A DNA stretch of 16,477 nucleotides. Origin: CAYUYM01 sp964449305. GTDB taxonomy: Bacteria; Bacteroidota; Ignavibacteria; SZUA-365; CAYQST01. Below, one piece after another: positions 1 to 7,963 of the stretch. Position 1 is the first letter of the stretch; each line of letters begins with the position of its first letter. The translations under genes were made by a program, and so were the position numbers. The stretch is taken from the NCBI GenBank assembly GCA_964449305.1, contig CAYUYM010000064.1, forward strand, positions 1 through 16,477. Reading direction: 5' to 3'. The notes beneath the pieces are model-generated. The model was not told the DNA's origin and ran no database searches. It worked only from the letters and a program-made list of their open reading frames with translations.

Positions 1-1015
1 GACTGGCAATGCGTCGCTGGCGCTCATCGACCCCCATCTCTTCCCCATTCTGGGGCAGGCGGTGCACGAACGTGACGGTGCGATGGCCGATGCCACCGAA
101 GTGCAGCGCATGCTTGCCTTCGAGGTGTGCGACGCCTACCTCGGTGTGCTGAGCGCCGACAACGTGCTCGATGCTGCGTCACGACGCGAGGAGCTTGCAC
201 AGCGCAACCTCGCCGCCGCACACGCCCGCTTCGATGCACAGTTGACCGGCTCGAACGACGTCACCAAGGCCGAGCTGGAATACGCCACCGCACAGCGGGC
301 CCGCACCATCGCCGTCGGCTCGGCGGAGAGCGCCCGCTTGCAGCTCCGACTGCTCCTCGGCGTCCCCCCCTCCGACAGCCTCGTCGCACCAGGCGGCCTG
401 GTCGAGACCGCGTGGACCTTCTCCGCCTCGGCCGACTCGCTCATCCTCCATGCCGCGGAACGTCGCCCCGATCTTCTCGCCTCCCGGGCCCGTCTCGAGG
501 GACTGCGGGCATCAGCCACCGAGGCGCTGCTGCGCTTCCTCCCCTCCATCGGACTCTCGGCACAGTACCGCATCACGAACGAGGCCGGCCTGTCTGGCAA
601 GGCGGCCAACTGGTTTGCCGGCGCCACGCTGACATGGAACCTCTTCGATGGAGGCGTCTGGATGGCAGACCGCTCGGAACGCTCGGCCCTTGCGCGCGCC
701 GCAGAACTCAGCCTGAGCGAGGAGGGCCGGCGCGTGGCCAACGACGTCCGCTCCGCCCTCATCGCCCTCGACGTGGCGCGCGCCACGCTTCGGCAGTCCG
801 AGGCCGCCCTCAGGGCCGCCCAGACCAACTCCCTCGAATCCTCGGCACGCTATGCCGAGGGCCTCGGCACCGCCCTGGAGGCGGCCGATGCCAATGTCAG
901 CCTCTTCGAGGCGGCGGTCGCCCATGTGCGCGACCAGTACACCCTCATCATCGCCTTCCTCGACGTCCGTGCCGCGATCGGACTCGACCCATTCGGAAAG
1001 GAACAACAGCCATGA
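1..1015 (+). CDS. TolC-family outer-membrane efflux channel (5'-truncated by window edge)
   Basis: This is the C-terminal ~337 residues of an outer-membrane efflux protein (OEP/TolC fold), the trans-periplasmic exit duct of a tripartite pump. The frame is already open at base 2, so the true start and signal peptide lie upstream; the GTG at 62 is internal. The protein is alanine-, leucine- and arginine-rich with long amphipathic helices. It shows the TolC pattern twice: an 'AYLGVLSADN...' helix pair ending in LLLGVPP, then a 'LTWNLFDGG' strand (the usual 'W.lFdgG' beta segment) followed by a second long helix pair ending in AAIGLDPFG. These two parts correspond to the two OEP repeats. The stop codon overlaps the adaptor ATG (ATGA), so the gene is the upstream member of an efflux operon. 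Substrate cannot be read from the sequence. An upstream regulator, if any, is outside the window. Confidence 0.9.
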   Translation, partial: TGNASLALIDPHLFPILGQAVHERDGAMADATEVQRMLAFEVCDAYLGVLSADNVLDAASRREELAQRNLAAAHARFDAQLTGSNDVTKAELEYATAQRARTIAVGSAESARLQLRLLLGVPPSDSLVAPGGLVETAWTFSASADSLILHAAERRPDLLASRARLEGLRASATEALLRFLPSIGLSAQYRITNEAGLSGKAANWFAGATLTWNLFDGGVWMADRSERSALARAAELSLSEEGRRVANDVRSALIALDVARATLRQSEAALRAAQTNSLESSARYAEGLGTALEAADANVSLFEAAVAHVRDQYTLIIAFLDVRAAIGLDPFGKEQQP

Positions 1016-2169
1016 CACACAGACTCATCCTCACTTCCATCATCACCCTGGCATTCCTCACGGGCTGCGGCAAAGGTGGAGATGCCGGCGGTGACAGGGG
1101 CGGCGACAGAAAAAAGATGCGCTTCCCTGTCGAGACCGTGCAGGTGAGCACCGAGGAGGTGTCCTACACCATCATCGCCGTGGGATCGGTGGAACCCTTC
1201 GAGATCGTCCAGGTCACCGCGCGCGTCTCAGGCGCCGTCGACAGGGTGGGCTTCATCGAGGGGCGCTCCGTCTCGTCGGGGACCGTCCTCGTGGAGATCG
1301 ATGCCGAGCGCTACCAGCTTGCCGTCGCTTCAGCGAAGGCCACGCTCGACAAGGCCATGGCGGCACAGGATGATGCGGAGAAGGGGCTCCAGCGCCGCGA
1401 GGCGGTGAACACCCGCAACCCCGGACTGCTGCCGGGCGAGGAGTTGGAGACCTGGCGGACCAGGGTGCAGACCGCGCGTTCCGACGTCGCGATGGCACGG
1501 GCGGCGCTGCAGCAGGCGGAGGTGAATTTCCGCGATGCCCGCGTCAAGGCTCCGATCACCGGCGTCATCCAGAGCCGGACGGTGCAGACGGGGCAGTACG
1601 TCCAGCCAGGTGCGGTGCTCGCCACGCTGGTGCGCCGCGATCCCCTTCTGCTCCGCTTCAAGGTGCCCGAGCAGGATGCCGCGCGGATGCGCACCGGCGG
1701 TCCCGTGCATTTCGCCATCGGGCAGGACTCCAGCGATTTCACCGGCAGGATCACCTTCATCGCCTCCACCGCCGACATCGCCTCACGCATGGTGGATGTC
1801 ACGGCCGAGGTGCGTGACACGCGTTCGGGCGCCCTGCGGCCCGGGGCCTTCGCCGAGGTGCGCGTCCCGATCGGCGGGACCATCGAGCGCCCGGTGATCC
1901 CCCTCACGAGCGTTCGCGCCTCGGAGCGCGGGTTCATCGCGTATGTGCTCGACGGAGAGACCGCCCGCGAACGGATCCTGACTCTCGGACTGCGCACCAC
2001 CGATGGTCGCGTCGAGGTCCTCGCCGGGCTGGCAAAGGGGGAGACGCTCGTGATCCGCGGATCCGAGGCGCTGCGTGACGGCGCGCAGATCCGCGTCGTG
2101 CCGGTGGGGCGGGAGCCCGGGCAGAATCCCGACACGGGACAGAATCCCGCCGGAGGCGGCACGCAATGA
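1012..2169 (+). CDS. RND efflux periplasmic adaptor (membrane-fusion protein), lipoprotein
   Basis: Predicted 385-residue HlyD/AcrA-type adaptor that links the RND pump to the TolC-type channel. The ATG overlaps the upstream stop (ATGA) and has AAGGA about 10 bases before it; the frame stays open far upstream but that stretch is antisense-like shadow of the TolC gene. A lipoprotein signal is visible, with hydrophobic residues 5-17 and lipobox LTGC with Cys19, so the mature protein is probably lipid-anchored. After a Gly/Asp/Lys-rich linker come the first half of a lipoyl/barrel-sandwich domain ('VTARVSGAVDRVGFIEGRSV'), a helical hairpin (~residues 100-165), the second lipoyl half ('VKAPITGVIQSRTVQTGQYV'), a beta-barrel and a membrane-proximal domain. 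Length matches the family. The last ~20 residues are a Gly/Pro/Gln/Asn tail with a repeated GQNP, which looks dispensable. The gene ends in an ATGA overlap with the pump gene. Confidence 0.95.
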   Translation: MTHRLILTSIITLAFLTGCGKGGDAGGDRGGDRKKMRFPVETVQVSTEEVSYTIIAVGSVEPFEIVQVTARVSGAVDRVGFIEGRSVSSGTVLVEIDAERYQLAVASAKATLDKAMAAQDDAEKGLQRREAVNTRNPGLLPGEELETWRTRVQTARSDVAMARAALQQAEVNFRDARVKAPITGVIQSRTVQTGQYVQPGAVLATLVRRDPLLLRFKVPEQDAARMRTGGPVHFAIGQDSSDFTGRITFIASTADIASRMVDVTAEVRDTRSGALRPGAFAEVRVPIGGTIERPVIPLTSVRASERGFIAYVLDGETARERILTLGLRTTDGRVEVLAGLAKGETLVIRGSEALRDGAQIRVVPVGREPGQNPDTGQNPAGGGTQ

Positions 2170-5100
2170 ACATCACCGAAATCTCCATCAAGAAGCCGGT
2201 GTTCGCATGGATGCTGATGCTGGCCACTGTCGTGTTCGGCATCGTCGCGATATCGCGCATGGGCATTTCGCAGTTCCCGGATGTGGACTTCCCCACCATC
2301 AATGTCAGCGTCACCTGGGAGGGTGCGGCGCCGGAGGTCATGGAAAACGATGTGGTGGAGGTGCTGGAGGAGGCGCTGACACAGGTGGAGGGCGTGAAGT
2401 CCATCACGTCCACGTCACGCCTCGGCAGCGGCAACATCACCATCGAGCTGGATCTCTCGCGTGATGTGGACCTCTCCCTGCAGGACGTGCAGACGAAGGT
2501 GTCCCAGGCCGCGCGCCGCCTGCCCAACGACATTGATCCCCCGGTGATCTCCAAGACGAACCCGGAGGATCAGCCCATTCTCTGGCTCGGCCTCTCGGGC
2601 CCCTACCCGCAGCGGGTGCTGAGCGACTACGTGCGGTATCGCATCAAGGAGAAACTCCAGACCATCCCCGGTGTGGGGGAGATCTCAATGGGCGGCTTCG
2701 CGGAACGCAATGTGCGCATCTGGCTTGATGCGCAGAAGCTCAACGAACGCAGCCTCACCGTGAACGACGTGATGCTCGCGCTCAAGCGCGAACACATCGA
2801 GCTCCCCGCAGGGCGCCTCGAGGCGGAGGGCCGGGAGATCAACGTCCGTGTGCTCGGCGAGGCGCTCGACCTCACAGGGATGCGGCGCATCGTGATCCAG
2901 GACAAGGACGGCGGCCCGATCTACCTGGAGGATGTGTCTCTGGTGGAGGACGGCTTCGAGGACATCCGGCGCATCGCCCGTGTCGACGGCAATCCGGCCA
3001 TGGGTATCGGTGTCCGCAAGCAGCGCGGATCGAACGCTGTGGAGGTCGCTGCCGCTGTCAAGGCGGCCATGGCCGAGATCCAGAAGGATCTGCCGGAGGG
3101 GATGGTGCTGGGGATCAACTTCGACTCCACGAAGTTCATCGAGAAATCCGTCAACGACATCAGGTTCGAACTCATCCTCTCGATCATCCTCACCGCGATC
3201 ATCTGCTGGATGTTCCTCGGCTCCCTCTCCAGCACGCTCAATGTGCTGCTCGCCATCCCCATGTCCCTGCTCGGGACCATCGCGGTCATCTATTTTGCAG
3301 GCTTCACGCTGAACACCTTCACCCTTCTCGCACTGTCCCTTGCCGTGGGCATCGTGGTGGATGATGCGATCATGGTGATGGAGAACATCTTCCGGCACAG
3401 CGAGGAGGGGGCGGACAGGAAGACCGCGGCCCGTGAGGGGACGAAGGAGATCACGTTCTCGGCGCTTGCCGCCACGCTGGCGGTGGTCGCGATCTTCGTG
3501 CCCGTGGTGTTCATGGAGGGTGTCATCGGGAGGTTCTTCCTGCAGTTCGGCGTCACCCTCTGCGTCTGTGTGCTGCTCTCCTACCTCGAGGCCATCACCC
3601 TCGCCCCTGCCCGCATGGCACAGTTCATCAGCAGCGGCAGGGAGAACCGCTCGCGGATCGGCCGCGGTGTGGACCGGGCCTTTCGCGCCCTCGAGCGCGT
3701 CTACGCACGCCTGCTCGACATCGGCCTCCGCCGCCCGGTGCTTGTCCTCGGCATCGCCGTGGTGGTGTTCCTCGGCTCCATGTGGGTCTTCTCCGCGCTG
3801 CCAGGGGAATTTGTCCCGTCGCAGGATCAGAGCCTTGTGCTCGTCCGCCTGCAGACCGCCGTGGGGGCGGATCTGAAGGAGACGGACAACGTGTTCCGGC
3901 GTGTGGAGGAGGCGCTGGCGCGTCAACCGGAGGTGAAGCGCGTCTTCCTCACGATCGGCGGTGGTGGCGGTGGCGCCTCACTCGTGAACACCGGCATGAT
4001 GTTCGTCACCCTGCACCCCCCGGACCAGCGCTCCACCACGCAGGCGGAGTTCTCCCAGCGCATGCGGCGTGAGCTCAACGGCATCCCGGGCATCCGTGCG
4101 GTGATCCAGGACCTTTCTCAGTCCGGCTTCACGGCGCAGCGGGGCTTCCCGGTGGAGTTCTCCGTGCGCGGTTCCAACTGGGACGAGATCGTGCGCCTCA
4201 GCCAGGATGCGATGAAGACGCTGTCCGCGTCGGGCACCGTGGTGGATCTCGACACCGACTACCTCCTCGGCATGCCCGAGCTGCGCATCGTGCCCGACCG
4301 CGCGCGGTGTGCCGATCTCGGCATCCCCGTGGAGGATGTGGCTGTCACACTCAACGCCCTCGTGGGCGGTGTCCGTGTGGGCAAGTTCAGCGACGGTGTG
4401 CGCCGCCTCGATGTGCGCCTCCGCCTCATGGCCGACCAGCGGTCCAGCCCGGAGGACATCACCCGGCTGCTGGTGCGCACACGGTCCGGCCAGATGGTCC
4501 CCCTCTCATCGCTCATCAGCTCCAGAGAGGAGCCGGCCCTGCAGGCCATCATGCGACGTGATCGTGAGCGTGCCGTCACCGTCTTCGCCAATGTCGCCCC
4601 CGGGCATTCGCAGGATGAGGCGCTCAAGCAGGTGGAGGCCCTGTCCAAGGACATGCCCGTCGGCTATCGCATTGTCCTGGGAGGAGCGAGCGTCGCCTAT
4701 CGGGATTCGATGACCAGCCTGCTCTTCGCCCTGCTTCTCGGCATCCTCGTGGCCTACATGGTGCTCGCCTCGCAGTTCAACTCCTTCCTTCATCCCGTCA
4801 CCGTGCTCACCATTCTCCCGCTCTCGATCACCGGTGCCGCCATTGCGCTTCTGGTGAGTGGCAACAGCCTGAGCATCTTCAGCATGATCGGCCTGCTGCT
4901 GCTGCTGGGCATCGTGAAGAAGAACTCCATCATCCTCGTGGACTACACGAACCAGCTTCGCGAGCAGGGCATGGGCATCGTGGAGGCGCTGAAGCGTGCA
5001 GGCCCGGTGCGCCTGCGTCCCATCCTCATGACGGCGCTGGCGACGCTCATGGCGGCCATCCCGCCGGCACTGGGACTGGGCGAGGGCTCGGAGATCCGCG

Positions 5101-5258
5101 CCCCCATGGCCATTTCCGTGATCGGCGGACTCATCGTCGCAACGCTCCTCTCGCTCCTCGTCGTCCCCGCATTCTACCTCGTGACCGACCGGCTCAGGAG
5201 CCGGCTGCGCTTCCGTCGCCGGTCGACCGTTCCTGCGGAGGACACACCGACGTCGTGA
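2166..5258 (+). CDS. RND-family (AcrB/HAE1-like) inner-membrane efflux pump
   Basis: Predicted 1030-residue proton-driven multidrug/hydrophobe efflux transporter, full length for the HAE1 branch. The ATG overlaps the adaptor stop and is preceded by GGAGG at 9 bases. N-terminal 'KKPVFAWMLML' starts TM1, followed by the family signature 'ISQFPDVDFPTINVSV'. TM4 carries 'VGIVVDDAIMVMEN' with Asp399-Asp400, matching the AcrB proton-relay pair Asp407/408. TM10 carries 'GIVKKNSIILVDY' with Lys919 in the place of AcrB Lys940. The two halves show the expected duplicated layout: TM1, a large periplasmic porter/docking loop, TM2-6, then TM7, a second loop and TM8-12. All key proton-translocation residues that can be checked are present, so the pump should be active. 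The ligand is unknown: aromatic residues of the drug pocket cannot be assigned by eye. It ends with an Arg-rich cytoplasmic tail and is followed by a hairpin terminator. Confidence 0.96.
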   Translation: MNITEISIKKPVFAWMLMLATVVFGIVAISRMGISQFPDVDFPTINVSVTWEGAAPEVMENDVVEVLEEALTQVEGVKSITSTSRLGSGNITIELDLSRDVDLSLQDVQTKVSQAARRLPNDIDPPVISKTNPEDQPILWLGLSGPYPQRVLSDYVRYRIKEKLQTIPGVGEISMGGFAERNVRIWLDAQKLNERSLTVNDVMLALKREHIELPAGRLEAEGREINVRVLGEALDLTGMRRIVIQDKDGGPIYLEDVSLVEDGFEDIRRIARVDGNPAMGIGVRKQRGSNAVEVAAAVKAAMAEIQKDLPEGMVLGINFDSTKFIEKSVNDIRFELILSIILTAIICWMFLGSLSSTLNVLLAIPMSLLGTIAVIYFAGFTLNTFTLLALSLAVGIVVDDAIMVMENIFRHSEEGADRKTAAREGTKEITFSALAATLAVVAIFVPVVFMEGVIGRFFLQFGVTLCVCVLLSYLEAITLAPARMAQFISSGRENRSRIGRGVDRAFRALERVYARLLDIGLRRPVLVLGIAVVVFLGSMWVFSALPGEFVPSQDQSLVLVRLQTAVGADLKETDNVFRRVEEALARQPEVKRVFLTIGGGGGGASLVNTGMMFVTLHPPDQRSTTQAEFSQRMRRELNGIPGIRAVIQDLSQSGFTAQRGFPVEFSVRGSNWDEIVRLSQDAMKTLSASGTVVDLDTDYLLGMPELRIVPDRARCADLGIPVEDVAVTLNALVGGVRVGKFSDGVRRLDVRLRLMADQRSSPEDITRLLVRTRSGQMVPLSSLISSREEPALQAIMRRDRERAVTVFANVAPGHSQDEALKQVEALSKDMPVGYRIVLGGASVAYRDSMTSLLFALLLGILVAYMVLASQFNSFLHPVTVLTILPLSITGAAIALLVSGNSLSIFSMIGLLLLLGIVKKNSIILVDYTNQLREQGMGIVEALKRAGPVRLRPILMTALATLMAAIPPALGLGEGSEIRAPMAISVIGGLIVATLLSLLVVPAFYLVTDRLRSRLRFRRRSTVPAEDTPTS

Positions 5259-5278
5259 AGCCCCCCATACAACTGACG

Positions 5279-5301
5279 CGGCCCGGAGATTCTCCGGGCC
5301 G
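5279..5301 (+). terminator. Hairpin between convergent efflux and secDF-purA operons
   Basis: A perfect 10-bp stem (CGGCCCGGAG / CTCCGGGCCG) with a three-base ATT loop lies 21 bases after the pump stop codon. On the + strand it is followed by GTTGTGGTTT, a modest T-rich stretch, so it fits an intrinsic terminator for the efflux operon. On the - strand it lies 26 bases beyond the DUF1611 stop but lacks a clear U tract there, so termination in that direction is possible but less certain. Confidence 0.8.
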
Positions 5302-5327
5302 TTGTGGTTTCAGGGGGTGCTCGTCGG

Positions 5328-6437
5328 TCACATCCGATCGTTGATGTAGACGGATTCCGCCGGGTGGGATGTGCGGTTCAATGTCGCAACGTGTTCCAGA
5401 ATGGCGTCGACGAGTGGTGCGGCACCTTCACGCAGCGGATCCGCAACCACGAGGCCGGTGAGGCGCGTCACCTCCGCCTCCTTCTCCGCCAGCTCCTCCT
5501 TGTTCAGCCCCATCGAGTTGAGACCGATGCCGACCACGCGGGACGTCTTGAAATGCGCCATCATGGATTCGTGCAGGGTGATGGCTGTGGGGATGCTCGG
5601 AAGCGGCGTCCCGTAACAGTCCACCTCCATCGAAGGCTGATGACAGAGGATCATGGCATCGGGCATGGTTCCATGAAGTATGCCGAGGGCGATGGCGGAG
5701 TTGCCGCAATTGGTGATCGCCCCATGCCCTTCGACAATGATCGGATCGTGTCCATCATTGGCGGCCCTGTCGATCTCGAGCTCGAGCGCACCGCTGATGA
5801 AGTCGGTGGCGACATTCTCGAGCATCACCCCCCGGCAGCCGATGAGCATGCCGGTCATCCCTGTTCCGATGAGGGCGGAATTGAACCCGCGCTTCTGCAG
5901 CTCGCGATGGATGCGCACTGCGGTGGTCATCTTTCCTGTACCGGAGTCCGTGCCCACCGTGAGGATGGTGTTGACCGTGCGCATGCGCCAGCTTCCCTGG
6001 GCACGGATGAGGTGGGCGTTCGGGATGCGGCGGAGATCAATGAGGGACACCCCGTGCTCCTCGGCGAGTGCGACGAACTCCGGATCCGACGACAGCGGTT
6101 GCAGAAGACCGGAGACGATGTTGAGCCCCGCTGCGATGGCCTCGCGGATGATGGCGCGCCAATCCTCGGGCAGCGCGCCCCCAAGGGGTGTTATGCCGAT
6201 GAGAAGCGAATCGGGGGCATGGCCAAGCGATGCCGCCACCGATTCCACGATGGGTGTCTCCCCGCCGAAGCCGATGGCTTCCGAGGTCGATTCCCGCGCC
6301 TTGGTGCTGTCGATCACGGCAACGACGCGCTCGGGAATGTAGAGAAGCGCGGCGATCACCATGCGCAGTCCGATGGAGCTCAGGCGTCCCTCCGCCAGAA
6401 GCACCATGCGCTGTGTCACATCACCAAGAGGGATCAT
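5328..6437 (-). CDS. DUF1611-family P-loop protein
   Basis: Predicted 369-residue protein of the DUF1611 family: an N-terminal alpha/beta domain (about residues 1-150) and a C-terminal P-loop NTPase-like domain. Visible landmarks are a Walker A-like 'GTDSGTGKMTT' at residues 162-172 and a Walker B-like hydrophobic strand 'PIIVEGHGA' near 232-240. There is no signal peptide or membrane segment, so it is probably cytosolic. Family knowledge: some DUF1611 members (DgcN) have been linked to D-glutamate catabolism, often beside a racemase/epimerase or amidohydrolase. No such partner is visible here, so I do not transfer that name. The start is well defined: ATG overlaps the purA stop as ATGA, and GGAG lies five bases upstream inside the last purA codons. 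This makes translation coupled to purA and suggests a role compatible with constitutive expression; whether it acts in purine metabolism is unproven. Confidence 0.85.
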   Translation of the reverse strand: MIPLGDVTQRMVLLAEGRLSSIGLRMVIAALLYIPERVVAVIDSTKARESTSEAIGFGGETPIVESVAASLGHAPDSLLIGITPLGGALPEDWRAIIREAIAAGLNIVSGLLQPLSSDPEFVALAEEHGVSLIDLRRIPNAHLIRAQGSWRMRTVNTILTVGTDSGTGKMTTAVRIHRELQKRGFNSALIGTGMTGMLIGCRGVMLENVATDFISGALELEIDRAANDGHDPIIVEGHGAITNCGNSAIALGILHGTMPDAMILCHQPSMEVDCYGTPLPSIPTAITLHESMMAHFKTSRVVGIGLNSMGLNKEELAEKEAEVTRLTGLVVADPLREGAAPLVDAILEHVATLNRTSHPAESVYINDRM

Positions 6438-7531
6438 TCAAGCTCCGGCTGCATTCGTATGGTCTGTTCGCGTCCCGGGCCGATGGAAAGATGAGACACG
6501 GGGACGCCGGCCATCGCCTCGACCGCCTCGACGTAGTGCCGGGCCTGCGGCGGCAGATCGTCATATGATGTCCTGCTGACGAGCGAGGTCCTCCACCCGG
6601 TGAAGGATGTGAGGACCGGGGTCACGCGTTCGAGCAGTGCCAGGTTGGTCGGGTAGTGATCGAGTCTGTGACCGTCGATGTCGTAGGCGTTGCACACGCG
6701 GATCTCGTCGAGCTCATCGAGCACGTCGAGCTTCATGAAGGCGATGGCAGTGATGCCGTTGATCATGATGGAGTATCGCAGCGCGACCATGTCGAGCCAG
6801 CCGCAGCGGCGTGGGCGGCCGGTGGTGGAGCCGAACTCCCGGCCGGTGCGCCGGAGGAGCTCGCCGGTGGCGTCGTTCAGTTCGGTGGGAAACGGCCCGT
6901 TGCCCACACGTGTGCAATAGGCCTTCACGATGCCTGTGACCTGCCGCACCGCGGTCGGTGGCAGTCCGAGTCCGGTGGTCGCCCCTCCGCTGATGGGGCT
7001 CGAGGAGGTGACGTAGGGATAGGTGCCGTGATCCACGTCGAGGAGTGCGCCCTGTGCGCCCTCGCAGAGGATGCGTTCGCCGCGGTGCAGGGCCGCATGA
7101 AGGAAGTGGACCGTGTCGTCCACATACGGCGCCAGAACCTCCGCCTGCCGGCGGGCGGCGTCGAGCAGCCTGCCGTCGAGCGGAGCCGCGCCATGGAGNN
7201 NNNNNNNNNNNNNNNNNNNNNNNNNNNNNNNNNNNNNNNNNNNNNNNNNNNNNNNNNNNNNNNNNNNNNNNNNNNNNNNNNNNNNNNNNNNNNNNNNNGC
7301 CTCGGGATCGATCACCGTCCCGTTGCCGATCACGACGGTCACGCCGGGATGAAAGATGCCTGAAGGGATGAGATGGAGCACAAACTTCTGCGGGCCGATC
7401 TCGACGGTGTGCCCGGCATTGTTGCCCCCCTGATAGCGGGCGACAACATCAGCGGTGGCACCCAGGACGTCGACAATCTTGCCCTTGCCCTCATCGCCCC
7501 ATTGTGCACCGACGACCACATGGACTGACAT
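6434..7531 (-). CDS. purA: Adenylosuccinate synthetase (interrupted by assembly gap)
   Basis: PurA joins IMP and L-aspartate using GTP to make adenylosuccinate, the first committed step to AMP. The N-terminus shows the family signature 'VVVGAQWGDEGKGK', 'RYQGGNNAGHT' and 'VLHLIPSGI'. After the gap come 'CEGAQGALLDVDHGTYPYVT', 'GNGPFPTEL', 'STTGRPRRCGWLD', 'MKLDVLD' and the C-terminal 'SIGPGREQTIRM'. I chose the ATG at 7531 because it begins the conserved region and has AAGAGG six bases upstream; the frame extends 16 codons further to 7579 without support. With 34 undetermined codons the model is 365 residues, about 65 short of the usual ~430. By comparison with E. coli PurA (from memory) roughly 99 residues are hidden, including the 'GTTGRGIGP' IMP-binding segment. 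The reading frame survives the 100 N only because 100 leaves the right remainder. The gene lies between a STAS gene (68 bases upstream) and DUF1611 (overlapping). Confidence 0.96.
   Translation of the reverse strand: MSVHVVVGAQWGDEGKGKIVDVLGATADVVARYQGGNNAGHTVEIGPQKFVLHLIPSGIFHPGVTVVIGNGTVIDPEXXXXXXXXXXXXXXXXXXXXXXXXXXXXXXXXXXLHGAAPLDGRLLDAARRQAEVLAPYVDDTVHFLHAALHRGERILCEGAQGALLDVDHGTYPYVTSSSPISGGATTGLGLPPTAVRQVTGIVKAYCTRVGNGPFPTELNDATGELLRRTGREFGSTTGRPRRCGWLDMVALRYSIMINGITAIAFMKLDVLDELDEIRVCNAYDIDGHRLDHYPTNLALLERVTPVLTSFTGWRTSLVSRTSYDDLPPQARHYVEAVEAMAGVPVSHLSIGPGREQTIRMQPELE
6443..6446 (-). promoter_or_regulatory. Ribosome-binding site of the DUF1611 gene within purA
   Basis: GGAG on the - strand lies five bases before the DUF1611 ATG, inside the final Pro-Glu-Leu-Glu codons of purA. 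Together with the ATGA overlap it fixes the start and supports translational coupling. Confidence 0.7.
7199..7298. other. Assembly gap (100 N) inside purA
   Basis: Exactly 100 undetermined bases, the usual placeholder for a gap of unknown length. Flanking sequence is purA on both sides in one frame. The PurA alignment suggests the true missing stretch is about 300 bases (length must leave remainder 1 on division by 3). Confidence 0.97.
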
Positions 7532-7537
7532 TCTGTA

Positions 7538-7543
7538 CCTCTT
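7538..7543 (-). promoter_or_regulatory. purA ribosome-binding site
   Basis: AAGAGG on the - strand, six bases before the ATG at 7531. It selects this ATG over the in-frame upstream candidates, which lack both a ribosome-binding site and family conservation. Confidence 0.7.
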
Positions 7544-7599
7544 GGAAATGTGCCGTGGTGCGCCGATCCGGTGCATCAAGCCCCGCGGGGCCCGAGGCG

Positions 7600-7944
7600 T
7601 CAGACTTCGGCGTAGCTTGCCACAGCATCCTCGATGCTGTCGAAAAATTGAAACACGCCGTTGAGTCGCGTGATGACGAAGAGCTGCTTCACCTTGTCCG
7701 ACACGCGGGCAAGGCGGAGATCCCCGCCGGTGTTCCGAAGTGTGGTGAGCCCCGCAATGAGGGCCCCGATGCCGGAGCTGTTCATCAGACTCACGCTGAC
7801 GAGATCCACCACCAGCTTCAGACGCTTCGCGTCGATGCAGTGATGGATCTCCTCGTTGAACCGTGTCGCTTCAGGACCACCCAGGATGGCGCCGTCGACG
7901 GCGATGACCGTCACATGGTCATGTTCCGTGTACACGAACTTCAT
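7600..7944 (-). CDS. STAS-domain protein, anti-sigma-factor antagonist-like
   Basis: Predicted 114-residue single-domain STAS protein of the SpoIIAA/RsbV kind. In that family a serine is phosphorylated by a HPK-like anti-sigma kinase and dephosphorylated by a PP2C phosphatase, switching partner binding. The core shows strand 'VTVIAVDGAILG', helix 'EATRFNEEIHHCI', strand 'KLVVDLVSVSLMN', the loop 'NSSGIGALIAGL' (Ser56-Ser57; Ser57 aligns with the SpoIIAA phospho-serine) and 'GGDLRLARVSDKVKQLF'. It ends in 'GVFQFFDSIEDAV', the usual last strand/helix. The start at 7944 is set by the family N-terminus and AGAGG seven bases upstream; a longer frame reading back into secF is not credible. It lies 19 bases after secF and 68 before purA, in the same direction, so it is probably in the secDF-purA operon. 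No kinase or phosphatase gene is in view, so its partner is unknown. Confidence 0.88.
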   Translation of the reverse strand: MKFVYTEHDHVTVIAVDGAILGGPEATRFNEEIHHCIDAKRLKLVVDLVSVSLMNSSGIGALIAGLTTLRNTGGDLRLARVSDKVKQLFVITRLNGVFQFFDSIEDAVASYAEV

Positions 7945-7951
7945 GGCGCTG

Positions 7952-7956
7952 CCTCT
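7952..7956 (-). promoter_or_regulatory. Ribosome-binding site of the STAS gene
   Basis: AGAGG on the - strand, seven bases before the ATG at 7944, in the 19-base gap after the secF stop. It supports the short 114-residue form. Confidence 0.65.
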
Positions 7957-7963
7957 GCTGCTG

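Noticed and set aside
127..1011. Upstream in-frame extension of the adaptor gene through the TolC gene
   Set aside because: Arg/Pro-rich sequence out of frame with the TolC product; the adaptor's lipoprotein signal starts at 1012.
2685..3926. 413-codon - strand frame inside the RND pump gene
   Set aside because: His/Asp/Glu-rich shadow typical of antisense to membrane-protein genes; no homology recognised.
5304..6494. 396-codon + strand frame opposite the DUF1611 gene
   Set aside because: Shadow frame; it begins inside the terminator hairpin region and lacks a ribosome-binding site, while the - strand product matches DUF1611.
7580..7591. GCCCCGCGGGGC palindrome between the STAS gene and purA
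   Set aside because: Considered as a terminator, but it has no loop bases of its own and no T tract; more likely a chance GC palindrome, and read-through to purA is expected.
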